13,565 nucleotides of DNA from Devosia sp. Lineage in GTDB: Bacteria; Pseudomonadota; Alphaproteobacteria; Rhizobiales; Devosiaceae. The notes under the pieces were generated by a model. The model was not told the origin of the DNA. It did not search any database and worked only from the letters and a program-made list of their open reading frames with translations. Shown here piece by piece: positions 7,132 to 13,565 of the stretch. Made by a program: the position numbers and the translations under genes. The stretch lies in contig DROE01000260.1 in the NCBI GenBank assembly GCA_011322005.1, positions 1-13,565 of the forward strand, written 5' to 3'. How positions within the stretch are numbered: position 1 is the first letter of the stretch; each line of letters begins with the position of its first letter.

Positions 7132-7256
7132 GTCCGGGGTCTTGGCCCCGAAATTCGCACACGGGTGGCGGGTGCCGGTTCCTGGCATTCTTCCGGTGGC
7201 GGCAAGAGCCGTTGCGTTTCCCCCGTGGAGGTAAAACCGGTAAAGGACAAACGCAA
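7132..7256 (+). promoter_or_regulatory. rpsB 5' leader with potential RNA hairpins
   Basis: This stretch between the predicted start site and rpsB has no convincing ORF. It contains a hairpin CGGGG-TCTTGG-CCCCG (7135-7150), followed by GC-rich complementary segments at about 7170-7205 that could fold in more than one way. GGAGG occurs at 7227-7231, but no start codon lies at usable distance; the working site is AAAGGA (7242-7247). In E. coli the rpsB leader mediates feedback by S2. Whether this leader does the same is inference; it does not visibly match the E. coli structure. Confidence 0.35.
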
Positions 7257-8396
7257 ATGGCATTGCCAGATTTCTCGATTCGCCAACTTCTTGAAGCCGG
7301 TGTCCATTTCGGGCACCAAAAGCATCGCTGGAACCCCAAGATGGAGAAATACATCTTCGGCACCCGCAACAATATCCACATCATGGACCTTTCCCAGACG
7401 GTTCCGCTCTTGTATCAGGCACTGCAGTTGGTTTCTGACACCGTTGCGGACGGTGGCCGGGTGCTTTTTGTGGGTACCAAACGCCAGGCGGCGCCCGTTG
7501 TTGCTGAAGCGGCGCGCCAGTCGGCCCAGTATTTCGTCAACTCGCGCTGGCTTGGTGGCATGCTCACCAACTGGCAGACCATCTCCAAATCCATCGCCCG
7601 CCTGCGCGAACTCGAGGCGATGGAAGCGGAGGGAATGCATGGCCTGACCAAAAAGGAACGGCTGCAACTCGACCGCCAGAAAGCACGGCTGGAACGCGAC
7701 CTTGGCGGCATCAAGGATATGGGCAACGTGCCAAGCGTTCTGTTCGTCATTGATACCAACAAGGAGCAGATTGCCATTCAGGAAGCCCGCCGTCTTGGTA
7801 TTCCGGTCATTGCGGTTATCGATTCCAACTCCGACCCCGATATGGCCGATCTGCCCATCCCGGGCAATGATGACGCCGCGCGGGCTATTGAGCTTTACTG
7901 TTCTTTGATCTCCAAGGCTGCCATTGACGGGATTGCTCGCTCATCCTCTGAAATGGGGGTGGATCCGGGCGCCGCTGTTGAAGCACCGGCTGAAGAAGCA
8001 GTGCCGACCGAAGAAGCAGTGCCGACTGAAGAAACAGTTGCTGTTGAACCGGCAACGGTTGCCCCGGCTGTTCCTGAAAGCAAGGAAGACACTTCAACGC
8101 CTGAGAAGGAAAAGGCCACAAAGAGCAAGGGCGCTGCGGCAGACAAAGGTGCCGATGAAGAGGGCAAACCGATGTTCGTACGCCCGGACGGCGAACCCGA
8201 TGATTTAAAGAAAATCAGTGGCGTGGGACCGGTTATCGAGAAAAAGCTGCATGCTCTGGGCATCACAAAGTTTGACCAGATTGCTGCGTTTTCCGCTCAG
8301 AACATCGAAGAGGTGGACGCGGTGTTGAATTTCAAAGGGCGCATTGAGCGTGATAACTGGCTCGAACAGGCTGCCGCGTTCGCCAAGGAAGCTTAG
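7257..8396 (+). CDS. rpsB: 30S ribosomal protein S2 with C-terminal helix-hairpin-helix extension
   Basis: Component of the small ribosomal subunit, required for S1 binding. Residues 1-230 are a complete S2: LLEAGVHFGHQ (11-21), NPKMEKYIFGTRNNIHI (26-42), FVGTKRQA (71-78), NSRWLGGMLTNW (95-106), GGIKDM (150-155), FVIDTNKE (163-170) and PGNDDAARAI (202-211). The protein continues to 379 residues against about 240-260 for most S2. Residues about 231-310 are an acidic, Ala/Pro/Glu/Lys-rich, low-complexity linker. Residues about 314-376 form a compact domain with a helix-hairpin-helix signature, DDLKKISGVGPVIEKKL, and GRIERDNWLEQA near the end. C-terminal S2 extensions with a related motif are known in Bradyrhizobium and Rhodopseudomonas, and similar domains occur on rhizobial L21. 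Start: ATG at 7257 with AAAGGA nine bases upstream, giving the conserved MALPDFSIRQLLEAG; the in-frame ATG at 7212 is unlikely. Confidence 0.97.
   Translation: MALPDFSIRQLLEAGVHFGHQKHRWNPKMEKYIFGTRNNIHIMDLSQTVPLLYQALQLVSDTVADGGRVLFVGTKRQAAPVVAEAARQSAQYFVNSRWLGGMLTNWQTISKSIARLRELEAMEAEGMHGLTKKERLQLDRQKARLERDLGGIKDMGNVPSVLFVIDTNKEQIAIQEARRLGIPVIAVIDSNSDPDMADLPIPGNDDAARAIELYCSLISKAAIDGIARSSSEMGVDPGAAVEAPAEEAVPTEEAVPTEETVAVEPATVAPAVPESKEDTSTPEKEKATKSKGAAADKGADEEGKPMFVRPDGEPDDLKKISGVGPVIEKKLHALGITKFDQIAAFSAQNIEEVDAVLNFKGRIERDNWLEQAAAFAKEA
7992..8045 (+). repeat. 18-bp tandem repeat in the rpsB linker
   Basis: Two 18-bp units, 7992-8009 and 8010-8027, begin GAAGAAGCAGTGCCGAC and differ only at occasional bases. 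A diverged third unit runs 8028-8045. In protein they encode EEAVPT, EEAVPT and EETVAV. The length is a multiple of three, so copy-number change would lengthen or shorten the S2 linker without breaking the frame. Confidence 0.7.
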
Positions 8397-8417
8397 ACTT
8401 CTTGAAAGCATTTCAGG

Positions 8418-8439
8418 GCGGCCCACATATGGGGGCCGC
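8418..8439 (+). promoter_or_regulatory. Hairpin in the rpsB-tsf gap, possible attenuator
   Basis: GCGGCCC (8418-8424) and GGGCCGC (8433-8439) form a perfect seven-pair stem with an eight-base loop, just after the rpsB stop. A smaller stem, GGCC-TTTTTT-GGCC (8466-8479), follows next to the tsf ribosome binding site. No T-run directly follows the first stem, so a strong intrinsic terminator is unlikely. It may act as a partial terminator, an mRNA stabiliser or a processing site that tunes the ratio of S2 to EF-Ts. Confidence 0.4.
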
Positions 8440-8503
8440 ACTATCAACCCCGAAATTTTTGGAAGGGCCTTTTTTGGCCTTCTAACGAGAGGACATGAAA
8501 CCC

Positions 8504-9430
8504 ATGGCTGTTACCGCTGCGCAAGTAAAAGAGCTACGTGAGGTCACCGGTGCCGGGATGATGGACTGCAAACAGGCGTTGCAGGCAAATGAAGGTGACA
8601 TTGAAGCCTCCATCGACTGGTTGCGTTCCAAGGGGCTGGCCAAAGCCGCAAAGAAGTCCGGACGTGTTGCCGCTGAGGGGCTGGTCGGTGTTGCGATCGA
8701 GGGCAAGGTTGGCGCCGTGGTCGAGGTGAATTCCGAAACGGATTTTGTCGCTCGCAATGAGGAATTTCAGCAACTTGTGCGCTCTATCGCCGATTTGGCC
8801 TTGAGTGCGGGGCAGGATGCCGAAACTCTCAACGCTGCCGGTTTTCCGGGGTTTGGAGGCAGCGTTGAGGAAAAGGTTACCTCCGCCGTTGCCCGCATCG
8901 GAGAGAATATGGGCCTGCGCCGGAGCGCACAGATCAGCGTGGATGATGGCATTGTCAGCTCCTACATTCACAACGCCGTCGCCGATGGTCTGGGGCGCAT
9001 GGGCATTCTTGTTGCGCTGGAGTCAGCGGGCGACAAGGAAGTGCTGGGCACCCTTGGCAAGCAGATCGCCATGCACGTGGCCGCCATCAATCCGCTTGCG
9101 GTTTCCGCGGACGAACTCGACCCGGCAGTGGTGGCGCGCGAGCGCGCGGTTTTTGTCGAACAGGCAAAGGAATCGGGAAAGCCCGCAGACATCATTGAAA
9201 AAATGGTGGAGGGCAGGATTCGAAAGTTCTATTCCGAAGTCTGCCTGCTTGAACAGGTGTTTGTCATTGATGGAGAGACCAAGGTTGGTGATGCCATAAA
9301 GGCGGCTGAAACGGATGCCGGTGCGCCGATCAGGCTTGCCGGGTTTGTGCGATATGCCCTGGGCGAGGGTATCGAAAAAGTAGAGAGCGACTTTGCCGCC
9401 GAGGTTGCGGCAGCCGCAGGCACCGAGTAA
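8504..9430 (+). CDS. tsf: Translation elongation factor Ts
   Basis: Guanine nucleotide exchange factor that regenerates EF-Tu-GTP in the cytoplasm. The 308-residue protein has the N-terminal UBA-like domain with VKELREVTGAGMMDCKQAL (8-26) and the EF-Tu contact motif TDFVARNEEF (79-88), followed by the two core dimerisation-type repeats including HVAAINPLAVSADELD. An ATG at 8495 also opens the frame, but the Shine-Dalgarno GAGAGGA (8487-8493) would then touch the start codon. The ATG at 8504 gives a workable spacing and the standard MAVTAAQVKELRE start. It follows rpsB by 107 bases, the usual pairing, probably on one transcript with a hairpin between. Confidence 0.96.
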   Translation: MAVTAAQVKELREVTGAGMMDCKQALQANEGDIEASIDWLRSKGLAKAAKKSGRVAAEGLVGVAIEGKVGAVVEVNSETDFVARNEEFQQLVRSIADLALSAGQDAETLNAAGFPGFGGSVEEKVTSAVARIGENMGLRRSAQISVDDGIVSSYIHNAVADGLGRMGILVALESAGDKEVLGTLGKQIAMHVAAINPLAVSADELDPAVVARERAVFVEQAKESGKPADIIEKMVEGRIRKFYSEVCLLEQVFVIDGETKVGDAIKAAETDAGAPIRLAGFVRYALGEGIEKVESDFAAEVAAAAGTE

Positions 9431-9437
9431 GACATTT

Positions 9438-9476
9438 CCCCGGGGAAAACGGATTCTTTTTTCCAGTCCCCCGGGG
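9438..9476 (+). promoter_or_regulatory. Paired CCCCGGGG elements spanning the pyrH ribosome binding site
   Basis: CCCCGGGG occurs at 9438-9445 and again at 9469-9476. Each is self-complementary, so the two copies can pair over 8 bp across a 23-base loop. The right copy forms the first part of the pyrH Shine-Dalgarno GGGGAGG (9473-9479). A competing stem, GGAAAA (9444-9449) with TTTTCC (9459-9464), would open the first. Two exclusive folds around a ribosome binding site are visible; regulatory use is inference. Confidence 0.35.
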
Positions 9477-9487
9477 AGGCTACGATT

Positions 9488-10201
9488 TTGTCAGAACTCA
9501 AATACACGCGCATATTGCTGAAGGTCTCCGGTGAAGTTCTCGCCGGGGATCAGAATTTTGGAATTGAATCCGAGTTCATCGACAATCTGGCCCGCCAGAT
9601 TGCCAACACCGCCCGGCTGGGAGTTCAGATTGCCATCGTCATCGGTGCGGGAAACATTTTTCGCGGACTGGAGGTTGCGGCCAGCGGCGGCGACCGGGTG
9701 ACAGGCGACCAGATGGGAATGCTGGGAACGGTCATAAACTCCCTGGCTCTTGGGGAGGCTGTGCAAAAGCAGGGAGTCAAGGCCCATGTTTTTTCCAGCG
9801 TTCCGATGCCCAGTGTTGCTGATGTTTTTACCCCCCGCGATGCCAAGCAGTCCCTGGAGAGCGGAAAAGTGGTGATTTGCGGCGGGGGCACCGGAAATCC
9901 TTTTTTTACCACCGATACTGCTGCGGCCTTGAAGGCCATTGAACTGGATTGCGACATTTTGCTCAAGGGAACAAAGGTGGACGGCGTTTATTCTTCCGAC
10001 CCCAAGAAAAACCCGGAAGCCTCGAGGTTTTCCAGCCTGAGCCACGAAGAAGTTATCCTCAAGGACCTCAAGGTCATGGATACAGCGGCCTTTGCTCTTG
10101 CCCGCGACAACAAACTGCCCATACTGGTATATGCACTTGAAAGCGCCGGCGGCTTGTCCGGCGTTCTGGATGGCAGTGTCATGAGCACGCGGATCGGGTA
10201 G
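9488..10201 (+). CDS. pyrH: UMP kinase (uridylate kinase)
   Basis: Phosphorylates UMP to UDP with ATP, a hexameric cytoplasmic enzyme of pyrimidine synthesis, normally activated by GTP and inhibited by UTP. The 237 residues match family length and the amino acid kinase fold: LLKVSGEVLAG (10-20), VIGAGNIFRG (51-60), DQMGMLGTVINSLAL (74-88), GGGTGNPFFTTDTAAALKA (132-150) and LLKGTKVDGVYSSDPKK (158-174). The phosphate loop reads GAGN where GGGN is commoner, a conservative change. The start is TTG at 9488, supported by GGGGAGG eight bases upstream and by the conserved N-terminus; no in-frame ATG or GTG lies between that site and the conserved region. It lies 57 bases after tsf, the usual alphaproteobacterial order, in a gap with paired CCCCGGGG elements. 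Confidence 0.95.
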   Translation: MSELKYTRILLKVSGEVLAGDQNFGIESEFIDNLARQIANTARLGVQIAIVIGAGNIFRGLEVAASGGDRVTGDQMGMLGTVINSLALGEAVQKQGVKAHVFSSVPMPSVADVFTPRDAKQSLESGKVVICGGGTGNPFFTTDTAAALKAIELDCDILLKGTKVDGVYSSDPKKNPEASRFSSLSHEEVILKDLKVMDTAAFALARDNKLPILVYALESAGGLSGVLDGSVMSTRIG

Positions 10202-10225
10202 AGGAACCAGAAAACGGGGAACGAT

Positions 10226-10786
10226 ATGGTTGATAAATTTTCGGTTGAAGCGATATCGGCCCGCATGGCCAAGTCTGTCGCTGCGCTCAAGGAAGAGTTG
10301 GCAGGCCTCAGAACAGGAAGGGCCAGTGCTTCTATGCTCGACCCCATTCATGTGGACGCCTACGGTTCTTCCATGCCAATAAACCAGATCGCAACGGTTT
10401 CCGTGCCGGAGTCGCGCATGATTTCCGTGCAGGTCTGGGACAAATCCATGGCGGCGGCGGTTGAGAAAGCCATAAGGGACAGCGGGTTGGGGCTTAACCC
10501 GATCGCCGAAGGCGCGAATATCAGAGTACCACTGCCTGAATTGAATGAAGAACGCCGCCGCGAATTGAGCAAGGTGGCCAGCGGGTATGCCGAACAGGCC
10601 AGAGTCGCCATAAGACATGTGCGCCGCGACGGTATGGACCAACTCAAGCGTGCCGAGAAAGAAGGTGAAATGAGCCAGGACGAAATGCACGATCTGTCCG
10701 AGAAGGTTCAAAAGGCCACTGATGCGGCTGTGGCACAGGTGGATGCCATCACCTCCGCCAAAGAGCTAGAAATCATGCAGGTCTAG
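10226..10786 (+). CDS. frr: Ribosome recycling factor
   Basis: With EF-G, splits post-termination ribosomes so that they can be reused. The 186 residues match the family almost exactly: an N-terminal helix leading to LAGLRTGRASASMLDPI (25-41), the beta domain II with VDAYGSSMPINQIATVSVP (43-61), SGLGLNPIAEGANIRVPLP (86-104), then the long helices of domain I with conserved Arg133 in RHVRRDGMDQLK. The ATG is preceded by GGGGA (10216-10220) and lies 24 bases after pyrH, so it is probably cotranscribed with it. Confidence 0.97.
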   Translation: MVDKFSVEAISARMAKSVAALKEELAGLRTGRASASMLDPIHVDAYGSSMPINQIATVSVPESRMISVQVWDKSMAAAVEKAIRDSGLGLNPIAEGANIRVPLPELNEERRRELSKVASGYAEQARVAIRHVRRDGMDQLKRAEKEGEMSQDEMHDLSEKVQKATDAAVAQVDAITSAKELEIMQV

Positions 10787-10828
10787 CGGCCGGGGAATAT
10801 GCCACCGCGATCCGCGCCAGGAGTGGCG

Positions 10829-11584
10829 ATGCCAGATATCACCGCCAAAACCGCAACCGTGGCCCCGCATGCCGGTTTGCGCATACCGGAACACCTTGGC
10901 GTGATCATGGATGGCAACCGCCGGTGGGCGCAGGTTCAGGGCAAGCCGCGTTCCGACGGGCACCGCGAAGGTATAAAGGCTTTGCGCAGGCTGGTTGAAT
11001 ATTCCATCCGCTACGGGGTGCCTTACCTTACCGTTTTCAGTTTCAGCTCCGAAAACTGGCGGCGCGAAAAGTCGGAGATAGAGTTTATTTTCAAACTCAT
11101 GCGAACGTTTGTGGATTCGGACCTTGGAAAGCTGAAAGACAATAATGTTCGCATCCGCATTCTGGGTGAACGCAAGGAGTTGGACCCTGGCCTGCAAAAA
11201 ATCATCACCAGGGTTGAGGTTGAAACCCGGGAAAATACCGGTCTGAATCTCAATGTTGCCTTCAATTACGGAGGCAGGGCTGAGATTGTCACCACCGCCG
11301 GGCGCATAGTGCAGTTTGTGCGGGAAGGGCGCATCGGGCCCGAGGAGATTGATGAGGAACTTTTTTCGCGCATGATGCTGACGGGAGGCATGCCCGACCC
11401 GGACCTGCTGATCCGTACCGGAGGGGAGAGCCGGATTTCCAACTTTCTGATCTGGCAGTCCGCTTATGCGGAGTTGGTGTTTCTGGACGAGTTCTGGCCC
11501 GACTTTGATGAACCTCTGTTCGTCCGTGCGCTGGAGATGTTTTCCAGGCGCCAGCGCCGCTTTGGCGGTGACGGGGGCGGGTGA
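10829..11584 (+). CDS. uppS: Undecaprenyl diphosphate synthase (cis-prenyltransferase)
   Basis: Extends farnesyl diphosphate with eight isopentenyl units to make the C55 carrier lipid for peptidoglycan and surface polysaccharide assembly. It is cytoplasmic and membrane-associated. The 251 residues include HLGVIMDGNRRWA (22-34) with catalytic Asp28, GHREG (44-48), TVFSFSSENWRR (68-79), FNYGGRAEI (145-153) and the substrate-binding segment DLLIRTGGESRISNFLIWQ (192-210), then ELVFLDEFWPDF. The ATG at 10829 has AGGAG (10819-10823) five bases upstream. An ATG at 10799 in the same frame would add ten residues but has a ribosome site only two bases away, so the shorter form is preferred. It overlaps cdsA by one base. 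Confidence 0.95.
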   Translation: MPDITAKTATVAPHAGLRIPEHLGVIMDGNRRWAQVQGKPRSDGHREGIKALRRLVEYSIRYGVPYLTVFSFSSENWRREKSEIEFIFKLMRTFVDSDLGKLKDNNVRIRILGERKELDPGLQKIITRVEVETRENTGLNLNVAFNYGGRAEIVTTAGRIVQFVREGRIGPEEIDEELFSRMMLTGGMPDPDLLIRTGGESRISNFLIWQSAYAELVFLDEFWPDFDEPLFVRALEMFSRRQRRFGGDGGG

Positions 11585-12444
11585 TGAACAAAGTCAAGAA
11601 CGGCGTATCCCCCAAACCGCAGAGTCGCAACAGGTCATGGGCTGACCTTTTGCCCCGGCTCGCCTCTGCCGGTGTTTTGCTGGCGGTGACCATTGTCGCG
11701 GTCTGGCTGGGCGGAGTGTGGTTCGCGCTGCTGTTGTCAGCCGCCTTTTTTGGTGTTTACCGGGAGTGGGACACCATGGTCACGGTCAGTGAACTGAAGG
11801 TGAGGGGCTATCTTCTTGCCGGAGTTCTGGCGCTGGTGCCCATTGTTGCGACTCTTGGCGGTTTGCTGGCCGGAGCATCTCTTAGCGTTGTTGGAATTGG
11901 CATTGTCGTGACCGGCTCTCGCGATGTGATTTTGTGGCGGGCGAGCGGGTTGTTGTTTTTCTCCATGGTGATTGTCGCACTCGTTGCAATAAGGGGCTCC
12001 AGCCTGCTGGGCTTTGCGGTTTGCTTTTTTCTCGGTGCCAGTGTCTGGATGACCGACACCGGCGCCTATTTTGCCGGGCGCCTGTTCGGGGGCGAAAAGC
12101 TGAGTCCCGCCATATCCCCGGGAAAAACGCGCTCAGGCGCGATTGGGGGGTTGCTGGTGGGCACTCTGAGCGGCCTGCTTGTCTGGGTTATCGTTACACC
12201 AGCCCCCTGGTGGATTGGCCTGGGTCTGGCCGCACTGGTCAGCGTTGCCGGTCAGTTGGGTGACTTGAGTGAAAGCGCTGTCAAGCGCCGGTTTCGTATC
12301 AAGGATACCAGTGACCTCATTCCGGGGCATGGCGGCATCATGGACCGTATGGACAGTCTGACCTTTGGCGCGCTGGTTCTGTTTGGAGTTGGCGCGCTGC
12401 ACCTGGGTTTTGATCGGGTTGCCGAGGGCATTCTGCTCTGGTGA
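11584..12444 (+). CDS. cdsA: Phosphatidate cytidylyltransferase (CDP-diacylglycerol synthase)
   Basis: Integral inner-membrane enzyme that makes CDP-diacylglycerol from CTP and phosphatidic acid, the branch point to all major phospholipids. The 286-residue protein is very hydrophobic, with about seven or eight predicted membrane helices (for example 27-55, 77-98, 120-150, 186-206, 208-225 and 259-275). The C-terminal signature is intact: QLGDLSESAVKRRFRIKD (224-241) followed by IPGHGGIMDRMDS (246-258), including Lys240, Asp241, His249 and Asp257. MTDTGAYFAGRLFGG (156-170) and SPGKTRSG (178-185) are also typical. The ATG at 11584 shares its A with the uppS stop TGA, which implies coupled translation; a GTG at 11581 adds one residue and cannot be excluded. 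In most alphaproteobacteria dxr would follow, but it does not here. Confidence 0.95.
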   Translation: MNKVKNGVSPKPQSRNRSWADLLPRLASAGVLLAVTIVAVWLGGVWFALLLSAAFFGVYREWDTMVTVSELKVRGYLLAGVLALVPIVATLGGLLAGASLSVVGIGIVVTGSRDVILWRASGLLFFSMVIVALVAIRGSSLLGFAVCFFLGASVWMTDTGAYFAGRLFGGEKLSPAISPGKTRSGAIGGLLVGTLSGLLVWVIVTPAPWWIGLGLAALVSVAGQLGDLSESAVKRRFRIKDTSDLIPGHGGIMDRMDSLTFGALVLFGVGALHLGFDRVAEGILLW

Positions 12445-12557
12445 AAACGGCCGCTGCCTTGAGAAGAACATAATTGCACCCCTTCACGGTTCTGAAGTGG
12501 TTTGAACTTAGCCTGTGCCGACATACCGGGTGCGGCGCGTGCAACCAGGATTGAACA
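12445..12557 (+). other. cdsA-rseP gap where dxr is usually found
   Basis: These 113 bases carry no ORF of note and no recognisable remnant of dxr. TTGAGA (12459-12464) resembles a -35, but no good -10 lies at 16-18 bases. GAAC/GTTC tetramers occur at 12466, 12489 and 12504 without LexA spacing. The rseP ribosome site AGGA is at 12547-12550. A separate rseP promoter is possible but not convincing by eye. Confidence 0.5.
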
Positions 12558-13565
12558 ATGATCGACTTCGCCGTTTGGCTCCTGTCCTATATCCTGCCGT
12601 TTCTGGCAGTGTTGACCATCATCGTTTTTGTGCACGAAATGGGGCATTATCTGGTGGCGCGCTGGGCGGGAATAGCGGTGCACACATTTTCCGTCGGTTT
12701 CGGACCCGAGCTTCTTGGCCGAACCGACCGGCACGGCACCCGCTGGCGATTGTCAGCGGTTCCTCTTGGGGGATATGTGCGGTTTGTGGGTGACATGAAC
12801 GTTGCCAGTGTACCCGACCCCGCCGCGTTGCAGGACATCGACCCCGCATTGCGGTCGCGCTTGTTTTCCCGGAAGTCGGTCTGGAAGCGGATTGCGGTTG
12901 TTCTGGCGGGTCCCGCGGCAAATGTCATATTCACCTTTATCGTGCTCTATGGCCTTTTGCTGGGCTATGGCCGGTTTATGGTGGAGCCCGTTATTCAGGA
13001 AGTCTTGCCGGAATCAGTTGCGGCACAGGCCGGCGTTCAGAACGGTGATCGTGTTCTGTCCGTTGATGGCTACACCGTGCGTGGCTTCAGCGATTTCCAG
13101 CGTCTGGTGGCAACCAGTCCGGAGCGTCCGGTTGTCCTCACTCTCGACCGGTTGGGGCGGGAAGTGGAAATCGTCGTTACGCCGCAGGCGGCCCAAATCA
13201 CCGACCGCTTTGGAAATACACAGCGGGTGGGGCGCATCGGAGTGTCGCGCAGCATTGACCCCGAGGATGTTTTCGCCTTTCGCCCCGACCCGGTTGAAGC
13301 GGTGGGAATGACCCTTGAGGAAATGATTTTTCTGGTGCAACGAACCGGGGCGTTCCTGGCGGATTTTTTTGTCGGCCGGGGCGATGTGGAGCAGTTGGGG
13401 GGGCCGGTCAAGGTCGCCCAGATTTCGGGACAGGTGGCAACACTGGGGGTTGTCGCCCTGCTCAACCTGACCGCTTTGCTTTCGTTAAATATCGGATTGT
13501 TCAATCTTTTTCCAATTCCCATGCTCGACGGCGGCCATCTGGTCTATTATCTGATTGAAGCCGCC
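12558..13565 (+). CDS. rseP: RseP-family intramembrane zinc metalloprotease, 3' end outside window
   Basis: Site-2-type protease of the inner membrane. Family members cut anti-sigma factors such as RseA and clear remnant signal peptides. The 336 visible residues run in frame to the window edge without a stop. The first membrane helix (about 8-25) leads into the zinc motif HEMGH (26-30). It is followed by GFGP (47-50), VPLGGYVRF (68-76), AGPAANVIFTF (117-127), one PDZ domain (about 145-205, with AGVQNGDRVLSVDG), and the second active-site segment NLFPIPMLDGGH (316-327), whose Asp324 completes the zinc site. A single PDZ domain is seen, where E. coli RseP has two. Only the last few dozen residues should be missing. 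The ATG has AGGA seven bases upstream. In related genomes bamA usually follows, which would fit an envelope-biogenesis run. Confidence 0.95.
   Translation, partial: MIDFAVWLLSYILPFLAVLTIIVFVHEMGHYLVARWAGIAVHTFSVGFGPELLGRTDRHGTRWRLSAVPLGGYVRFVGDMNVASVPDPAALQDIDPALRSRLFSRKSVWKRIAVVLAGPAANVIFTFIVLYGLLLGYGRFMVEPVIQEVLPESVAAQAGVQNGDRVLSVDGYTVRGFSDFQRLVATSPERPVVLTLDRLGREVEIVVTPQAAQITDRFGNTQRVGRIGVSRSIDPEDVFAFRPDPVEAVGMTLEEMIFLVQRTGAFLADFFVGRGDVEQLGGPVKVAQISGQVATLGVVALLNLTALLSLNIGLFNLFPIPMLDGGHLVYYLIEAA

Noticed and set aside
8495..8497. Upstream ATG as the tsf start
   Set aside because: It lies one base from the Shine-Dalgarno; the ATG at 8504 has better spacing and matches the conserved EF-Ts N-terminus.
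10799..10801. Upstream ATG as the uppS start
   Set aside because: Its ribosome site is only two bases away; the ATG at 10829 has AGGAG at ideal spacing. The longer form is not excluded.
12459..12530. Extracytoplasmic-function sigma promoter before rseP (GAAC at 12466, CGGTT at 12487, GAACTT at 12504)
   Set aside because: The GAAC/CGGTT pair fits the EcfG-type consensus only loosely, and GAACTT has no matching -10. By eye it does not exceed chance.

Overview
The window is a chromosomal, all-plus-strand housekeeping region. Gene content and order (proS-lolC-lolD, dnaE, rpsB-tsf-pyrH-frr-uppS-cdsA, rseP) are typical of alphaproteobacteria. Three features suggest the order Hyphomicrobiales (Rhizobiales): the short ProRS without an editing insertion, the S2 protein with a C-terminal helix-hairpin-helix extension, and a direct-repeat GAAC-N7-GAAC LexA box. 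The genus cannot be named from the sequence alone. No tRNA, rRNA, CRISPR array, insertion sequence or phage gene was seen.

Layout. (1) 1-3281 holds the 3' part of proS, a LolC/LolE-family permease and the LolD ATPase. They are tightly overlapped and probably one transcript. The Lol genes encode the ABC transporter that releases lipoproteins from the inner membrane. (2) 3282-3602 is a regulatory interval. It has a near-perfect alphaproteobacterial SOS (LexA) operator inside a plausible promoter, followed by a 32-codon ORF for a single-pass membrane peptide with a strong ribosome binding site, then a GC-rich dyad that reaches the dnaE ribosome binding site. (3) 3603-7049 is dnaE, the replicative DNA polymerase III alpha subunit. 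(4) 7050-8396 has a recognisable sigma-70 type promoter, a structured leader and rpsB with a long extra C-terminal region. (5) 8504-12444 contains tsf, pyrH, frr, uppS and cdsA: translation elongation, UMP kinase, ribosome recycling, undecaprenyl diphosphate synthesis and CDP-diacylglycerol synthesis. (6) 12558 to the end is the 5' part of rseP, an intramembrane metalloprotease.

The genes link protein synthesis (ProRS, S2, EF-Ts, RRF), nucleotide supply (UMP kinase), replication (DnaE) and envelope biogenesis (Lol, UppS, CdsA, RseP). Two points stand out. First, the LexA box and tiny membrane-peptide ORF between lolD and dnaE resemble in design the SOS-induced SidA division inhibitor of Caulobacter. 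Second, dxr, which usually sits between cdsA and rseP in alphaproteobacteria, is absent from that position. Product calls for the large genes are secure. The small ORF, promoters and RNA structures are inferences from sequence inspection only.
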